From NCBI RefSeq assembly GCF_947169445.1, contig NZ_CAMVPU010000006.1, positions 61,742 to 125,741 of the forward strand: DNA of 64,000 bases, read 5' to 3'. This DNA comes from an uncultured Butyrivibrio sp. GTDB lineage: Bacteria > Bacillota > Clostridia > Lachnospirales > Lachnospiraceae. Below the pieces are notes generated by a model that was given only the letters and a program-made list of their open reading frames with translations, searched no databases and had not been told where the DNA came from. Positions 16,757 through 24,619 of the stretch are shown here, piece after piece. Numbering within the stretch: the first letter of the stretch is position 1; each line of letters opens with the position of its first letter. The position numbers and the translations under genes are program-made.

Positions 16757-19714
16757 TTAATCAACCGGCATACCAAATTCGATTCGTTTCTTTTCTATCT
16801 CTTCATCTATCAGAATCGAGTAATCAATGATTGTCTCTCGTGAATCAACCTTACTGTTAAGTACCTTTCTGATCGCGTTAGAGATATGTCTTCCGGTAAA
16901 GTAACCCCCTGGAACCTCTCTGATTCCTACTGTGCTATCCCACTGCTTATCAAGTACTTCAATATCCTCTGTACTCCATGAAAGATTAGCAAATGCATCT
17001 CTGTTAGCTGTTGCATATCTTGCTGATGATCCAAGAAGAGCTTCGATCTCTCGACCAAATCTTACCTGTGTATCAGCTTTTGCCCACCACTTCATGAACT
17101 CCCAGGCATTCTTTTTAAGTTCTTCGTCCTCAGTCTTAATCATCATGGTTGCACTTCCTGTGATAAAGTCTGATCTGTCAAGATACTGCTTACCGGTAGA
17201 ATCAGTGCGATATGTACCAGGGATAAGAGTGAAGTCCCAAAGTCCTCTGATCTCAGGTGCTGAAACCATCAATGTGTTATATGTTGAATATGGAGCGATT
17301 CCGATTGGCATTTCTCCTGAACGGAATCTGCTGACAAAGTCATATACCGTAGGAATACCGTAATCGTTAAAGTATCTTACATAATCATCAAACGCTGCCA
17401 CACCTGCTTCTGTATTAACAGTTGTCTTGGTTCCTGCTTCGTTGTACATATCTCCGCCATACTGATAGAGGAGTGAGAAGTACATTGAAAGGTCAGGTGC
17501 GTTTGACATTATAGTGGTTGAAGCTGCTGCAGCTCCGCTGCTTCCTGCTGCTGTAGGAATACCGATTGAAAGGTTGTTACCCTGAACTGTAGGAAGAAGC
17601 TCAATCAGTTCTTTCCATGTATTAGGGATCTCAAGTCCCATTTCCTCAAGTACGTCTTTTCTGTAGAACATTACGTTGAAGGTCTGTGTCTCAGGAATAC
17701 CGTAGATGTGACCATCCAATCTGTACTGCTCATATGAGCTTTCTGAGTAGTGACTAAGTACCTCTTCCCAGCCATCAAACTGAGTAATGTCTTCTGCTGC
17801 GCCTCGAAGTGCGTAGTTTACAGGCTGATCTGCACCAACTGAAAGAACTACGTTTGGTCCACGACCTGCAAGAACTGCGTTAAGAAGTGCGCCCGGGTCA
17901 ACGATTTCTACGTTAACCTTTACTCCTGAATTGGAAGTGAAATCATCATCTACCATTGTCTTAAGGATTGTTCCCTGATCTCTACCTGTCAGTACCCAAA
18001 CCTTAACAACTTTATCTGATCCCTTGTCATCGTAAACATCACCGACTGAGTTGTAATCAACAAAGAATGATGCTACGAAAGACTTGATCTCGTGTGCTGC
18101 CTTGGTGAAGAAGTTTGCACTTACCTTCTTAGGCTGTACTGCTGTACCTGAAACTACCAGGTAATCAACATCAAGCATTGTCTCACTCATGTTAAGTGAA
18201 GCTGTACCAAGTGATGTGATATTATCTTTAAATGTTGTAAACTCAGTTGTAATCTTCTGTGGCTTCTCACAGAATCTTTCAAGCTGCTGAGCAATTGTCT
18301 GTGCTGTGGCGATGTTATCTGCCATCTGTCCAGAGTAAGCTACCATGTCATCTACTATCTTGTAGAGTCGCTTGGATTCAAGTTCCATAGCATCCATGAT
18401 CTCAGGATATGTTGTTTCTATATGATAGTCTCTGTATACATCAGGACTTGCTCCTGTATATACAAGGACTCTTCTGTAAATCTGGTTAAGTCTGAAGGTT
18501 GAATCCTGAATTTCCTCAAGGATTGCACCCATGCCACCAAGTGTAGCTTCAAGTCTTATTGTGTGCTGACCTTTTGTAAGATAGAAGTTGTAAGGAACTC
18601 CATCAGCATTTGCCAGGTCTTTGCACTCCCAATCATTCTTGTAGTCAAAAGAGATTTCATCAAGATCTTTAAAAGGAACCTCTCCGTCAATCAGAACAGT
18701 TCTGCTTGATACTGTACCTCTTGCATAGTTCTGACGAGCTTTGATCATGATGTTGTAGTAACCATCCTCAGGAACCTCAAAGTTCCACTCGATCCACTGT
18801 CCTGACTTTCTCCAAGCCTCACCACCTACATAGTTAAGAACTGTTGTAGTAACACTGTTAGGAACAGTTGTTGGTGAAGAACGATCATACTTTGCATAAA
18901 GAGAAGATTCTGATCTCAATGTAGAATCCTCACCCTGAACAACAAGCTCATATGTCTTGGCTGCATCAGAGCCTTCTGTCTGAGGATGCTGTGCAAGATA
19001 TTCTTCATAGCTTGGCTTTTCCTTAACAGCTCTAAGCTCAACACTTGAAAGAATCATTGGTTCATTGTCAGCTTCAAAGCTTAAAGTGTTATCGCCCTGT
19101 TCAAAGTAAAATACATATGGATCTGAAATGAATCCCATATCATCTTTGAAGTAAGCACTCTGCCATCCAAAGTTCTCAACCTGCATTGGACGAATCTGAT
19201 TGCCCTGATTGTCAATCTTGATATCGCCGCCATCCTTCCACATTCTTGTGAAAGAAATGTTTCTGGCATCTTCAAAAGGAAGTTCGCCGTTTATCATTAC
19301 AGTTCTCTCAGCAGGTACTCCTCTTGATTCCGGAAGCATGTAGCTGATAAACAATCTATACATTCCGGCCTGTGGAACATTTACGTTCCAAGTCACTGTT
19401 GAACCGGTCTCTGTGAACAGAGCATCTTTATTATCTTCTGTTGCAGCCTTTTCTATATGAACATCACCTTCTGATTCATAATTGAAAAGATCAACAACTA
19501 CGTCGGAGCTGGGATTTGAAGCATCTTTATGCTCGTTCAGATAACCTGTGTAAGCTCCTACTCTTTCCATTCCTGCTACATCAACTGTAAGATCAGTATC
19601 CGCATACTTCGCATGGAAATCTGCTTTCTCTCGTCTTGTAAGTACAAGACAAATACATATAATTGCTGCCAGAATACCAAGTACTATCAATAATTTTTGT
19701 AAAGTCTTATTCAT
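16757..19714 (-). CDS. Membrane-anchored multimodular sugar-binding protein of an ABC importer
   Basis: A 985-residue protein, about twice the normal size of a binding protein. It has an N-terminal membrane anchor (about 8-26), two homologous beta-sandwich modules (about 70-235 and 255-400), a helical spacer (about 405-555) and a family 1 solute-binding domain (about 567-985). The duplication shows in RTVMINGELPF (module 1) and RTVLIDGEVPF (module 2), each followed by a similar acidic/aromatic segment. The modules look like galactose-binding-fold carbohydrate modules. No lipobox is seen. It lies 14 bases after the xylanase gene, so enzyme, capture and import are co-expressed. Confidence 0.88.
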   Translation of the reverse strand: MNKTLQKLLIVLGILAAIICICLVLTRREKADFHAKYADTDLTVDVAGMERVGAYTGYLNEHKDASNPSSDVVVDLFNYESEGDVHIEKAATEDNKDALFTETGSTVTWNVNVPQAGMYRLFISYMLPESRGVPAERTVMINGELPFEDARNISFTRMWKDGGDIKIDNQGNQIRPMQVENFGWQSAYFKDDMGFISDPYVFYFEQGDNTLSFEADNEPMILSSVELRAVKEKPSYEEYLAQHPQTEGSDAAKTYELVVQGEDSTLRSESSLYAKYDRSSPTTVPNSVTTTVLNYVGGEAWRKSGQWIEWNFEVPEDGYYNIMIKARQNYARGTVSSRTVLIDGEVPFKDLDEISFDYKNDWECKDLANADGVPYNFYLTKGQHTIRLEATLGGMGAILEEIQDSTFRLNQIYRRVLVYTGASPDVYRDYHIETTYPEIMDAMELESKRLYKIVDDMVAYSGQMADNIATAQTIAQQLERFCEKPQKITTEFTTFKDNITSLGTASLNMSETMLDVDYLVVSGTAVQPKKVSANFFTKAAHEIKSFVASFFVDYNSVGDVYDDKGSDKVVKVWVLTGRDQGTILKTMVDDDFTSNSGVKVNVEIVDPGALLNAVLAGRGPNVVLSVGADQPVNYALRGAAEDITQFDGWEEVLSHYSESSYEQYRLDGHIYGIPETQTFNVMFYRKDVLEEMGLEIPNTWKELIELLPTVQGNNLSIGIPTAAGSSGAAAASTTIMSNAPDLSMYFSLLYQYGGDMYNEAGTKTTVNTEAGVAAFDDYVRYFNDYGIPTVYDFVSRFRSGEMPIGIAPYSTYNTLMVSAPEIRGLWDFTLIPGTYRTDSTGKQYLDRSDFITGSATMMIKTEDEELKKNAWEFMKWWAKADTQVRFGREIEALLGSSARYATANRDAFANLSWSTEDIEVLDKQWDSTVGIREVPGGYFTGRHISNAIRKVLNSKVDSRETIIDYSILIDEEIEKKRIEFGMPVD

Positions 19715-19728
19715 ATCCCCTAAGTCCT

Positions 19729-21165
19729 TTAGTTAGTTTCTGCAAAAACCCAAAATGCCGGCTTCGGCTTGTAAAAATCATCAAATAGCAGTGGGCACTG
19801 TGCCTTTTCCTTTGTACTTCCTCCGCCTACTGTTGATCTGTGCTGAAGCCATGAATACTTGTCAACTGTTCCCCAGAAGGTAATGCCTGTTACATTCACT
19901 CCGGAATTCTGAACTGCTTGAAGTGCGTAGTACTGAAGATTGTAAGTCTTGCGCATCTTCTCATATTCTTTTTCCTTCGATTCTGCACTACCATCATAAT
20001 CGTCACTGGAACTCAGATCCCATTCAGTAATCTGTATGTTTCCAACAACAGCGCCGTATGCCTTGGCTGACGCTTCAACATCTGTATATGAAGGTGAATC
20101 TACACCGTAATGCCCCTGCATTCCCATTGCTGTTATTCTGGTTCCAACTCCGGGCTCACCTTCCTGATCCTTAACCGCCTGTAAAAGAGCTACAATACCT
20201 TCTCTCTTCTTAGCCATACATTCGTTGTAATCGTTGTAGTAAAGCTCAAGATCTGCCGGAGCATATTTATTAGCATATTTGAATGCATTTATAATGAATT
20301 CTTCGCTCTGATATACATGCCACCAACTTGAATTATTGCCATGTGTATCATTTGAAAGATCTTCACTTGGGTTCTCAGCGTCTGTTCTGTATGTTCCTGT
20401 TCCATCGGATACTGCCTCATTAACAACATCCCATCCGTAGAAAAGGCCTTTATAAGGACTATCCTCTCCGGTGAAGTGTGTCAGGACTTCTCTGATGTAC
20501 CACTCCTGTCTCTTGTCCATTTCCTCTTTGGAAACGTAAGGCTTGGTCTTGTCGTAATCCTCATGGAAGAACCACTCAGGAGTCTGTGAATGCCATACCA
20601 GCACATGTCCTCTTACCTTGATTTCACGATCCGGATGAACTTCATTCCATTTGACGAATTTATTAAGAATCTTCTCCGGGTTGCTGAAATCAATAACCGG
20701 AACAGTTATCGTCTCACCGTTAAGCTCAGCTTCCTGGGTTCCCGGACATTTTCCGTTGCTGTATCCAAATAGCGAATCCGGTTTTAACTCATTTCCTAAC
20801 GTAACTGCATTAAAATGCGTGGTCACCAGATTCCATAATGGAATGTCCCAAGGCTCTTTACCGGTTATCGCACATCCGATCCTGCATCCCATTTTCTGTT
20901 CAACACAATCTCTAAGTGCCGGTATCTGTTCCTGCTCTTCATCACCGCTTTCTGCTGTCTTCTGCGATAACGCCTCTGAGCTCGAATCCGATTTATTTAA
21001 TTCATCTGTGGAAGTGGGTGAAAGTGAATTGTCTGATGTTGCTACATCACTGCTTGCTTCTGTAATAGGCGCAGTCTCAACACTTGCGGCATTGCCGCAG
21101 GCTGACAGCGCTAGCATCACTGAAGCTGCCGTAATGGCAACTAAAGATTTGCCCCTCTTATGCAC
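19729..21165 (-). CDS. GH10 endo-1,4-beta-xylanase lipoprotein
   Basis: A 478-residue surface xylanase. The signal peptide ends in a lipobox with Cys23 (LSAC), followed by a Ser/Thr/Asp-rich linker to about residue 80 and a GH10 barrel. The acid/base Glu250 is in WDVVNEA and the nucleophile Glu381 in ITEWD; WHSQTPEW is also typical of GH10. It starts at GTG with GGGAGG eight bases upstream. It is first in the operon that runs through the second ABC set, NHL-TPR, YIP1, DUF5696 and the first permease pair. Confidence 0.95.
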   Translation of the reverse strand: MHKRGKSLVAITAASVMLALSACGNAASVETAPITEASSDVATSDNSLSPTSTDELNKSDSSSEALSQKTAESGDEEQEQIPALRDCVEQKMGCRIGCAITGKEPWDIPLWNLVTTHFNAVTLGNELKPDSLFGYSNGKCPGTQEAELNGETITVPVIDFSNPEKILNKFVKWNEVHPDREIKVRGHVLVWHSQTPEWFFHEDYDKTKPYVSKEEMDKRQEWYIREVLTHFTGEDSPYKGLFYGWDVVNEAVSDGTGTYRTDAENPSEDLSNDTHGNNSSWWHVYQSEEFIINAFKYANKYAPADLELYYNDYNECMAKKREGIVALLQAVKDQEGEPGVGTRITAMGMQGHYGVDSPSYTDVEASAKAYGAVVGNIQITEWDLSSSDDYDGSAESKEKEYEKMRKTYNLQYYALQAVQNSGVNVTGITFWGTVDKYSWLQHRSTVGGGSTKEKAQCPLLFDDFYKPKPAFWVFAETN

Positions 21166-21197
21166 CTTATTTGCCTCCCAGTTTTAATACTCAAAAT

Positions 21198-21203
21198 TTG
21201 CTA
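21198..21203 (-). promoter_or_regulatory. Extra TAGCAA half-site in the xylanase leader
   Basis: Minus-strand TAGCAAATTTTGAG (from 21203) resembles TAGCAATAATTGAG at 21395 in 11 of 14 positions. It lies inside the predicted leader, 38 bp before the xylanase start, where a bound regulator could block rather than activate. Confidence 0.3.
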
Positions 21204-21228
21204 CCGTCGACCCCCATCGACAAGTATT

Positions 21229-21292
21229 AGCATATCGGCTTTCCCCTTTAGCTGCCTACCAATTTTTGCCTGTCGATTTGCAGATATTGCTT
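21229..21292 (-). promoter_or_regulatory. Predicted AraC-regulated promoter of the xylanase operon
   Basis: Minus-strand half-sites AAGCAATAT (from 21292) and AGGCAAAAATTGG (from 21271) are exactly 21 bp apart, and a -10-like TATGCT starts at 21234, 37 bp after the second. The predicted leader is about 57 bases. The match to the half-site is weaker than at the other promoters, but the geometry is the same. Confidence 0.45.
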
Positions 21293-21373
21293 TTCACTAT
21301 CAAAAATTGTCCGTTACTTTTTGTGCATTTTCAACAATTTACAATAAAAAATTCCTGCCCCATTTATTTAATG

Positions 21374-21437
21374 TGAGCACGAATTGGGTAAATGTAGCAA
21401 TAATTGAGAAGAATCTTTTGCCAGATAATGTTATTAT
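21374..21437 (+). promoter_or_regulatory. Predicted autoregulated promoter of the AraC-type gene
   Basis: Plus-strand GAGCACGAATTGGG (from about 21375) and TAGCAATAATTGAGAAG (from 21395) lie 20-21 bp apart, with AATTG aligned in both. TATTAT follows at 21432, 37 bp after the second site. The rest of the 417-bp divergent region 21166-21582 holds the xylanase promoter and no gene. Confidence 0.55.
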
Positions 21438-21582
21438 TTGCAGGTAAAGAAATGCAGAAAAGATGATTTATTAATGTAATAACGTCACTTCATTTTATAC
21501 ACTACAGGAATAAAGCGAACTTATTCCTACTTATTATATTTGCTTTCCTACACAGAATAAGGGAAGCAGGGGGGATGTGAAA

Positions 21583-22545
21583 ATGGTTAATAACCAAAGT
21601 AATGTTGTTCTTGATTACTATCAGCAGAACACTGATTTCAGTGCCCGAATACTGGATGGTAATAATGAAAAGGCTATTTTCCCAAAGGACAGTTCTATCA
21701 GAATCTGGTATAACGAACAAGCCGTAGATTATCCATCTCATTGGCACAACGCTCTGGAGATTATTGCTCCTGTCGAAAATTACTATGATGTAGAAATAGA
21801 AGGGGAAATACATCATGTAATGCCCGGGGAGATCATATTTATTCCACCAAGAAAATCTCATTCACTGCATGCTCCCAGCTCAGGATGCAGATATGTATGT
21901 CTTTTTGATATAGACTTTTTCTCATCCGTCCGCGGATATTCAGGTCTTATGAATATGTTAAAAGACTGCATTCACATCACAGCAGAAGATCATGCTCCAA
22001 TTTATAACGAAATACTGCTTATGTTCTCTCATATTTGGAACGAATATTTCCAGAAGACAGAATTCTATGAGTTCTCAATTTACTCACATTTGTTCCAGAT
22101 CATGACAATTCTTTCCAGATATCAGCTGAACAAGATTCATCTGTTCACCGAAAGCACTCCGGTCAAGAGAAGAGAATACTTCGAAAAGCTCAACACCGTT
22201 ATTGATTATATTGATGAGAATTACGCATACGATATCACTTTGGAAGATGCTGCATCCTACAGTGGATTCTCAAAATTCCATTTCTCAAGGCTTTTCAAAG
22301 AGTACATGGGCTGCACTTTCTACGATTACCTGATCGGACAGCGTATTAAGGCTACTGAGCTTTTGCTTACAAGGGATGATCTTTCTATTACAGATATTGC
22401 GCTTCAGTCCGGTTTCTCCAGTATATCAACCTTTAACAGAACCTTTAAGCTTAAGAAGGGATGTACTCCGGGAGAATACCGCTCACTATTCTCAGGCGGA
22501 CTCGGCAAAGAAAAAGGTGATGTTTCTGCCAAGGTCGCTAAATGA
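21583..22545 (+). CDS. AraC-family transcriptional regulator of the xylan locus
   Basis: A 320-residue protein with an N-terminal cupin-like sensor (about 40-135, SHWHNALEI and PGEIIFIPPRKSHSLH) and a C-terminal double helix-turn-helix (about 215-310, ending TFNRTFKLKKGCTPGEYRS). The ATG at 21583 is chosen, with AGGGGGG eight bases upstream; a GTG two codons earlier is too close. It is transcribed away from the xylanase operon and towards GH43. It probably senses a xylan breakdown product and activates the five promoters listed here, including its own. Confidence 0.92.
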   Translation: MVNNQSNVVLDYYQQNTDFSARILDGNNEKAIFPKDSSIRIWYNEQAVDYPSHWHNALEIIAPVENYYDVEIEGEIHHVMPGEIIFIPPRKSHSLHAPSSGCRYVCLFDIDFFSSVRGYSGLMNMLKDCIHITAEDHAPIYNEILLMFSHIWNEYFQKTEFYEFSIYSHLFQIMTILSRYQLNKIHLFTESTPVKRREYFEKLNTVIDYIDENYAYDITLEDAASYSGFSKFHFSRLFKEYMGCTFYDYLIGQRIKATELLLTRDDLSITDIALQSGFSSISTFNRTFKLKKGCTPGEYRSLFSGGLGKEKGDVSAKVAK

Positions 22546-22605
22546 TAGAATACGGCAAAATAATATATAAAAGTTCGCGTTTCCGCGCTGTGATACGCTA
22601 AATTC

Positions 22606-22664
22606 AAAATCAGATAGATGTCTCATTTCATGTTATTCAAAGAAATCGACATCTATCTGATTTT
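22606..22664. terminator. Bidirectional terminator between the AraC gene and GH43
   Basis: A perfect 17-bp stem (22606-22622 with 22648-22664, arm AAAATCAGATAGATGTC) around a 25-base loop, with A and U runs at its two ends, between convergent genes. Confidence 0.85.
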
Positions 22665-22720
22665 TCATTAAGCAAATCAACAACTTGTGCAAATGACTCA
22701 CTTTTATATATTATTTTTCC

Positions 22721-24346
22721 TTAGCGTGCGATCCAGGAGTATACGTCATAGCCTTCGCCGGCATAAACAAAGTATACACTGTGCTGACCGGTAACTGGTT
22801 CTTCGAAGGAAGCTACAACTTCCATGTTATCTTTTTTCTCATTCTCAATAATAGCGTAGCCAACTGCTTCTGAAGAAGGGCTGTCAAGGCACACCCTGAT
22901 TGCTCCGCGATATTCTGAATCAGGATCTGTTTCCTTTACGTTTACTGTGAACGCAATCTCATGAGCACCCTCAGTTCCGAAATCAGCTCCGCTTACACTT
23001 GTCCAGGCTCCACTGGAAATACCTGTGAGGATCATATCGCCTGAACCACATTCTTTTGCCACATCACCATACTGCTTGGTATTAATGCCTGCTGCATTTG
23101 AAAGTGTTACAGCCTTTACCTCTGTGTAAGGATCAAGCGGCTTAAGCTGTGCTACGCCAGCCTTGGTTCCTACGCTCTTTGAAGGTTCATTGTTTTCGTT
23201 AAGCATAAGCTTATCTACGTTAGTACTGCGGTATCCGCCGTCCATTCCAAGGCCTTCCTCAAGAATTCTTGAGTGGTAAGTAATATAGTACTCACCATTA
23301 AATTCGAACATAGCGTGATGGTTATTGCCGCCTCTTCCAAAGAATCTCTCAGGGTTCTTGAGAACAGCATTGCATCTCTCAAAAGGTCCCATTGGAGAAT
23401 CTGACTTCATGGTAACAATTTCGCCTGACTCAAAGCCAAGTTCTGAAGCAGCCTCGGGAGTAACATTAAAGTTTGAGCAATATGAATAATAGTAAGTTCC
23501 GTCAATCTTGTTGATTCCGGAATCCTCAAACAGATAATCAACATTTTCAATTGCAATAGGATCACCCTCAAGGCTCATCATATCATCGCCCAGCTTGGCA
23601 ACTCTTGCTGTTCCAGGATTGCTGGCCTTATCAGGAGAAGGTACGCCGCCTCCAAAATAGATATAGGCAGATCCATCTTCATCCATCAGAACTGCAGGAT
23701 CAAAAAGCCAAGTTACCTCTGCACATGTAGGTGTCTCTCTTGAGATAAGCGGCCCGCCAAGTTCATCAACAAATGGTCCTACAGGAGAATCTGATGTAAG
23801 AACTCCAATTCCGTTTCCATTATTTGCAAAGTATAAAAAGAACTTGTCTTTGCCATCAATATTCTTATATGCTGCTGCAGGAGCCCATGAATTAGGTCCC
23901 CAGCTTGCTGCTCCAGTCTTACCTGCAGCAAATACTGTTCCGTGATCTGTCCAGTTCACAAGATCATCTGACGAAACAACATTGATTGTATTAATATTTC
24001 CATATGTATTTTCCTTGATGGAGCCATCAGCGTTATATGATGGCTTATCACCTGTCATATAAATGTATACTCTTCCATCATAGACCAATGCATAAGGATC
24101 TGCTCCAAAGCGCTGGACCATAACAGGGTTGTGATCTGTTATGAGCTTTGCACTCTTTTGCAGCTGTACCCCCTCAAAAACTTCCTTGGGATCAACTGTT
24201 GTCACGATCTCACTTGCCATTTCCACACTCTCCTCTTTTGTTTCGATTTCAATTTCAGTTTCTGTAGCTGTTTCTTTCCCCTCTGAAATACCGCAGCCAC
24301 TAAGCAATATACAATTGATTAAAATTAATATTATTTTTTTCTTCAT
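22721..24346 (-). CDS. GH43 lipoprotein (arabinofuranosidase/xylosidase type)
   Basis: A 541-residue surface enzyme with lipobox Cys18 (LLSGC), a Glu/Thr-rich linker, a five-bladed propeller GH43 domain (about 65-390) and a C-terminal beta-sandwich (about 400-541) resembling a family 6-type carbohydrate module. Likely catalytic residues are Asp83 (GADPY), Asp216 (FDPAVL) and Glu274 (FEDSG). It should remove arabinose or xylose units from arabinoxylan; exact specificity is open. The ribosome site is weak, and the predicted promoter lies only a few bases from the ATG. Confidence 0.9.
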   Translation of the reverse strand: MKKKIILILINCILLSGCGISEGKETATETEIEIETKEESVEMASEIVTTVDPKEVFEGVQLQKSAKLITDHNPVMVQRFGADPYALVYDGRVYIYMTGDKPSYNADGSIKENTYGNINTINVVSSDDLVNWTDHGTVFAAGKTGAASWGPNSWAPAAAYKNIDGKDKFFLYFANNGNGIGVLTSDSPVGPFVDELGGPLISRETPTCAEVTWLFDPAVLMDEDGSAYIYFGGGVPSPDKASNPGTARVAKLGDDMMSLEGDPIAIENVDYLFEDSGINKIDGTYYYSYCSNFNVTPEAASELGFESGEIVTMKSDSPMGPFERCNAVLKNPERFFGRGGNNHHAMFEFNGEYYITYHSRILEEGLGMDGGYRSTNVDKLMLNENNEPSKSVGTKAGVAQLKPLDPYTEVKAVTLSNAAGINTKQYGDVAKECGSGDMILTGISSGAWTSVSGADFGTEGAHEIAFTVNVKETDPDSEYRGAIRVCLDSPSSEAVGYAIIENEKKDNMEVVASFEEPVTGQHSVYFVYAGEGYDVYSWIAR

Positions 24347-24356
24347 AGTAATAAAG

Positions 24357-24421
24357 ACTATACTTGCAAAGCCATATCTCTAGCCACTAAAAAGTTGCTG
24401 ATTTCATATCGCAAATTGCTA
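24357..24421 (-). promoter_or_regulatory. Predicted AraC-regulated promoter of the GH43 gene
   Basis: Minus-strand TAGCAATTTG (from 24421) and CAGCAACTTTT (from 24400) are exactly 21 bp apart, with TATAGT as -10 from 24362, 38 bp after the second site. Transcription would start only about five bases before the GH43 ATG at 24346, an unusually short leader. Confidence 0.5.
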
Positions 24422-24433
24422 GAGAGCGCAAAT

Positions 24434-24498
24434 TAGCAAGTAATTGAGAGTATGTAGCAATATTTAGGTGGATGAAGTATGAGGCAAAAAGCTATGAT
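24434..24498 (+). promoter_or_regulatory. Predicted AraC-regulated promoter of the esterase-GH43 gene
   Basis: Plus-strand TAGCAAGTAATTGAGAG (from 24434) and TAGCAATATTTAGG (from 24455) are exactly 21 bp apart, with TATGAT from 24493, 38 bp after the second. With the minus-strand pair at 24357 it makes a back-to-back control region for the two divergent genes. Confidence 0.55.
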
Positions 24499-24619
24499 AT
24501 CTTGAATGATTCATTCAAGATATCAGCAAACAAGCCGATTCCAGTCGACTTACGTCTAAGAACTCATACATTAATTTAGTACAAACAAATAATTACAAAC
24601 ATTTGGGGAGAAGGTAATT

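Noticed and set aside
20651..21187. Plus-strand open frame of 178 codons opposite the xylanase
   Set aside because: It mirrors the Ser-rich linker and GH10 sequence of the opposite strand, with no ribosome site.
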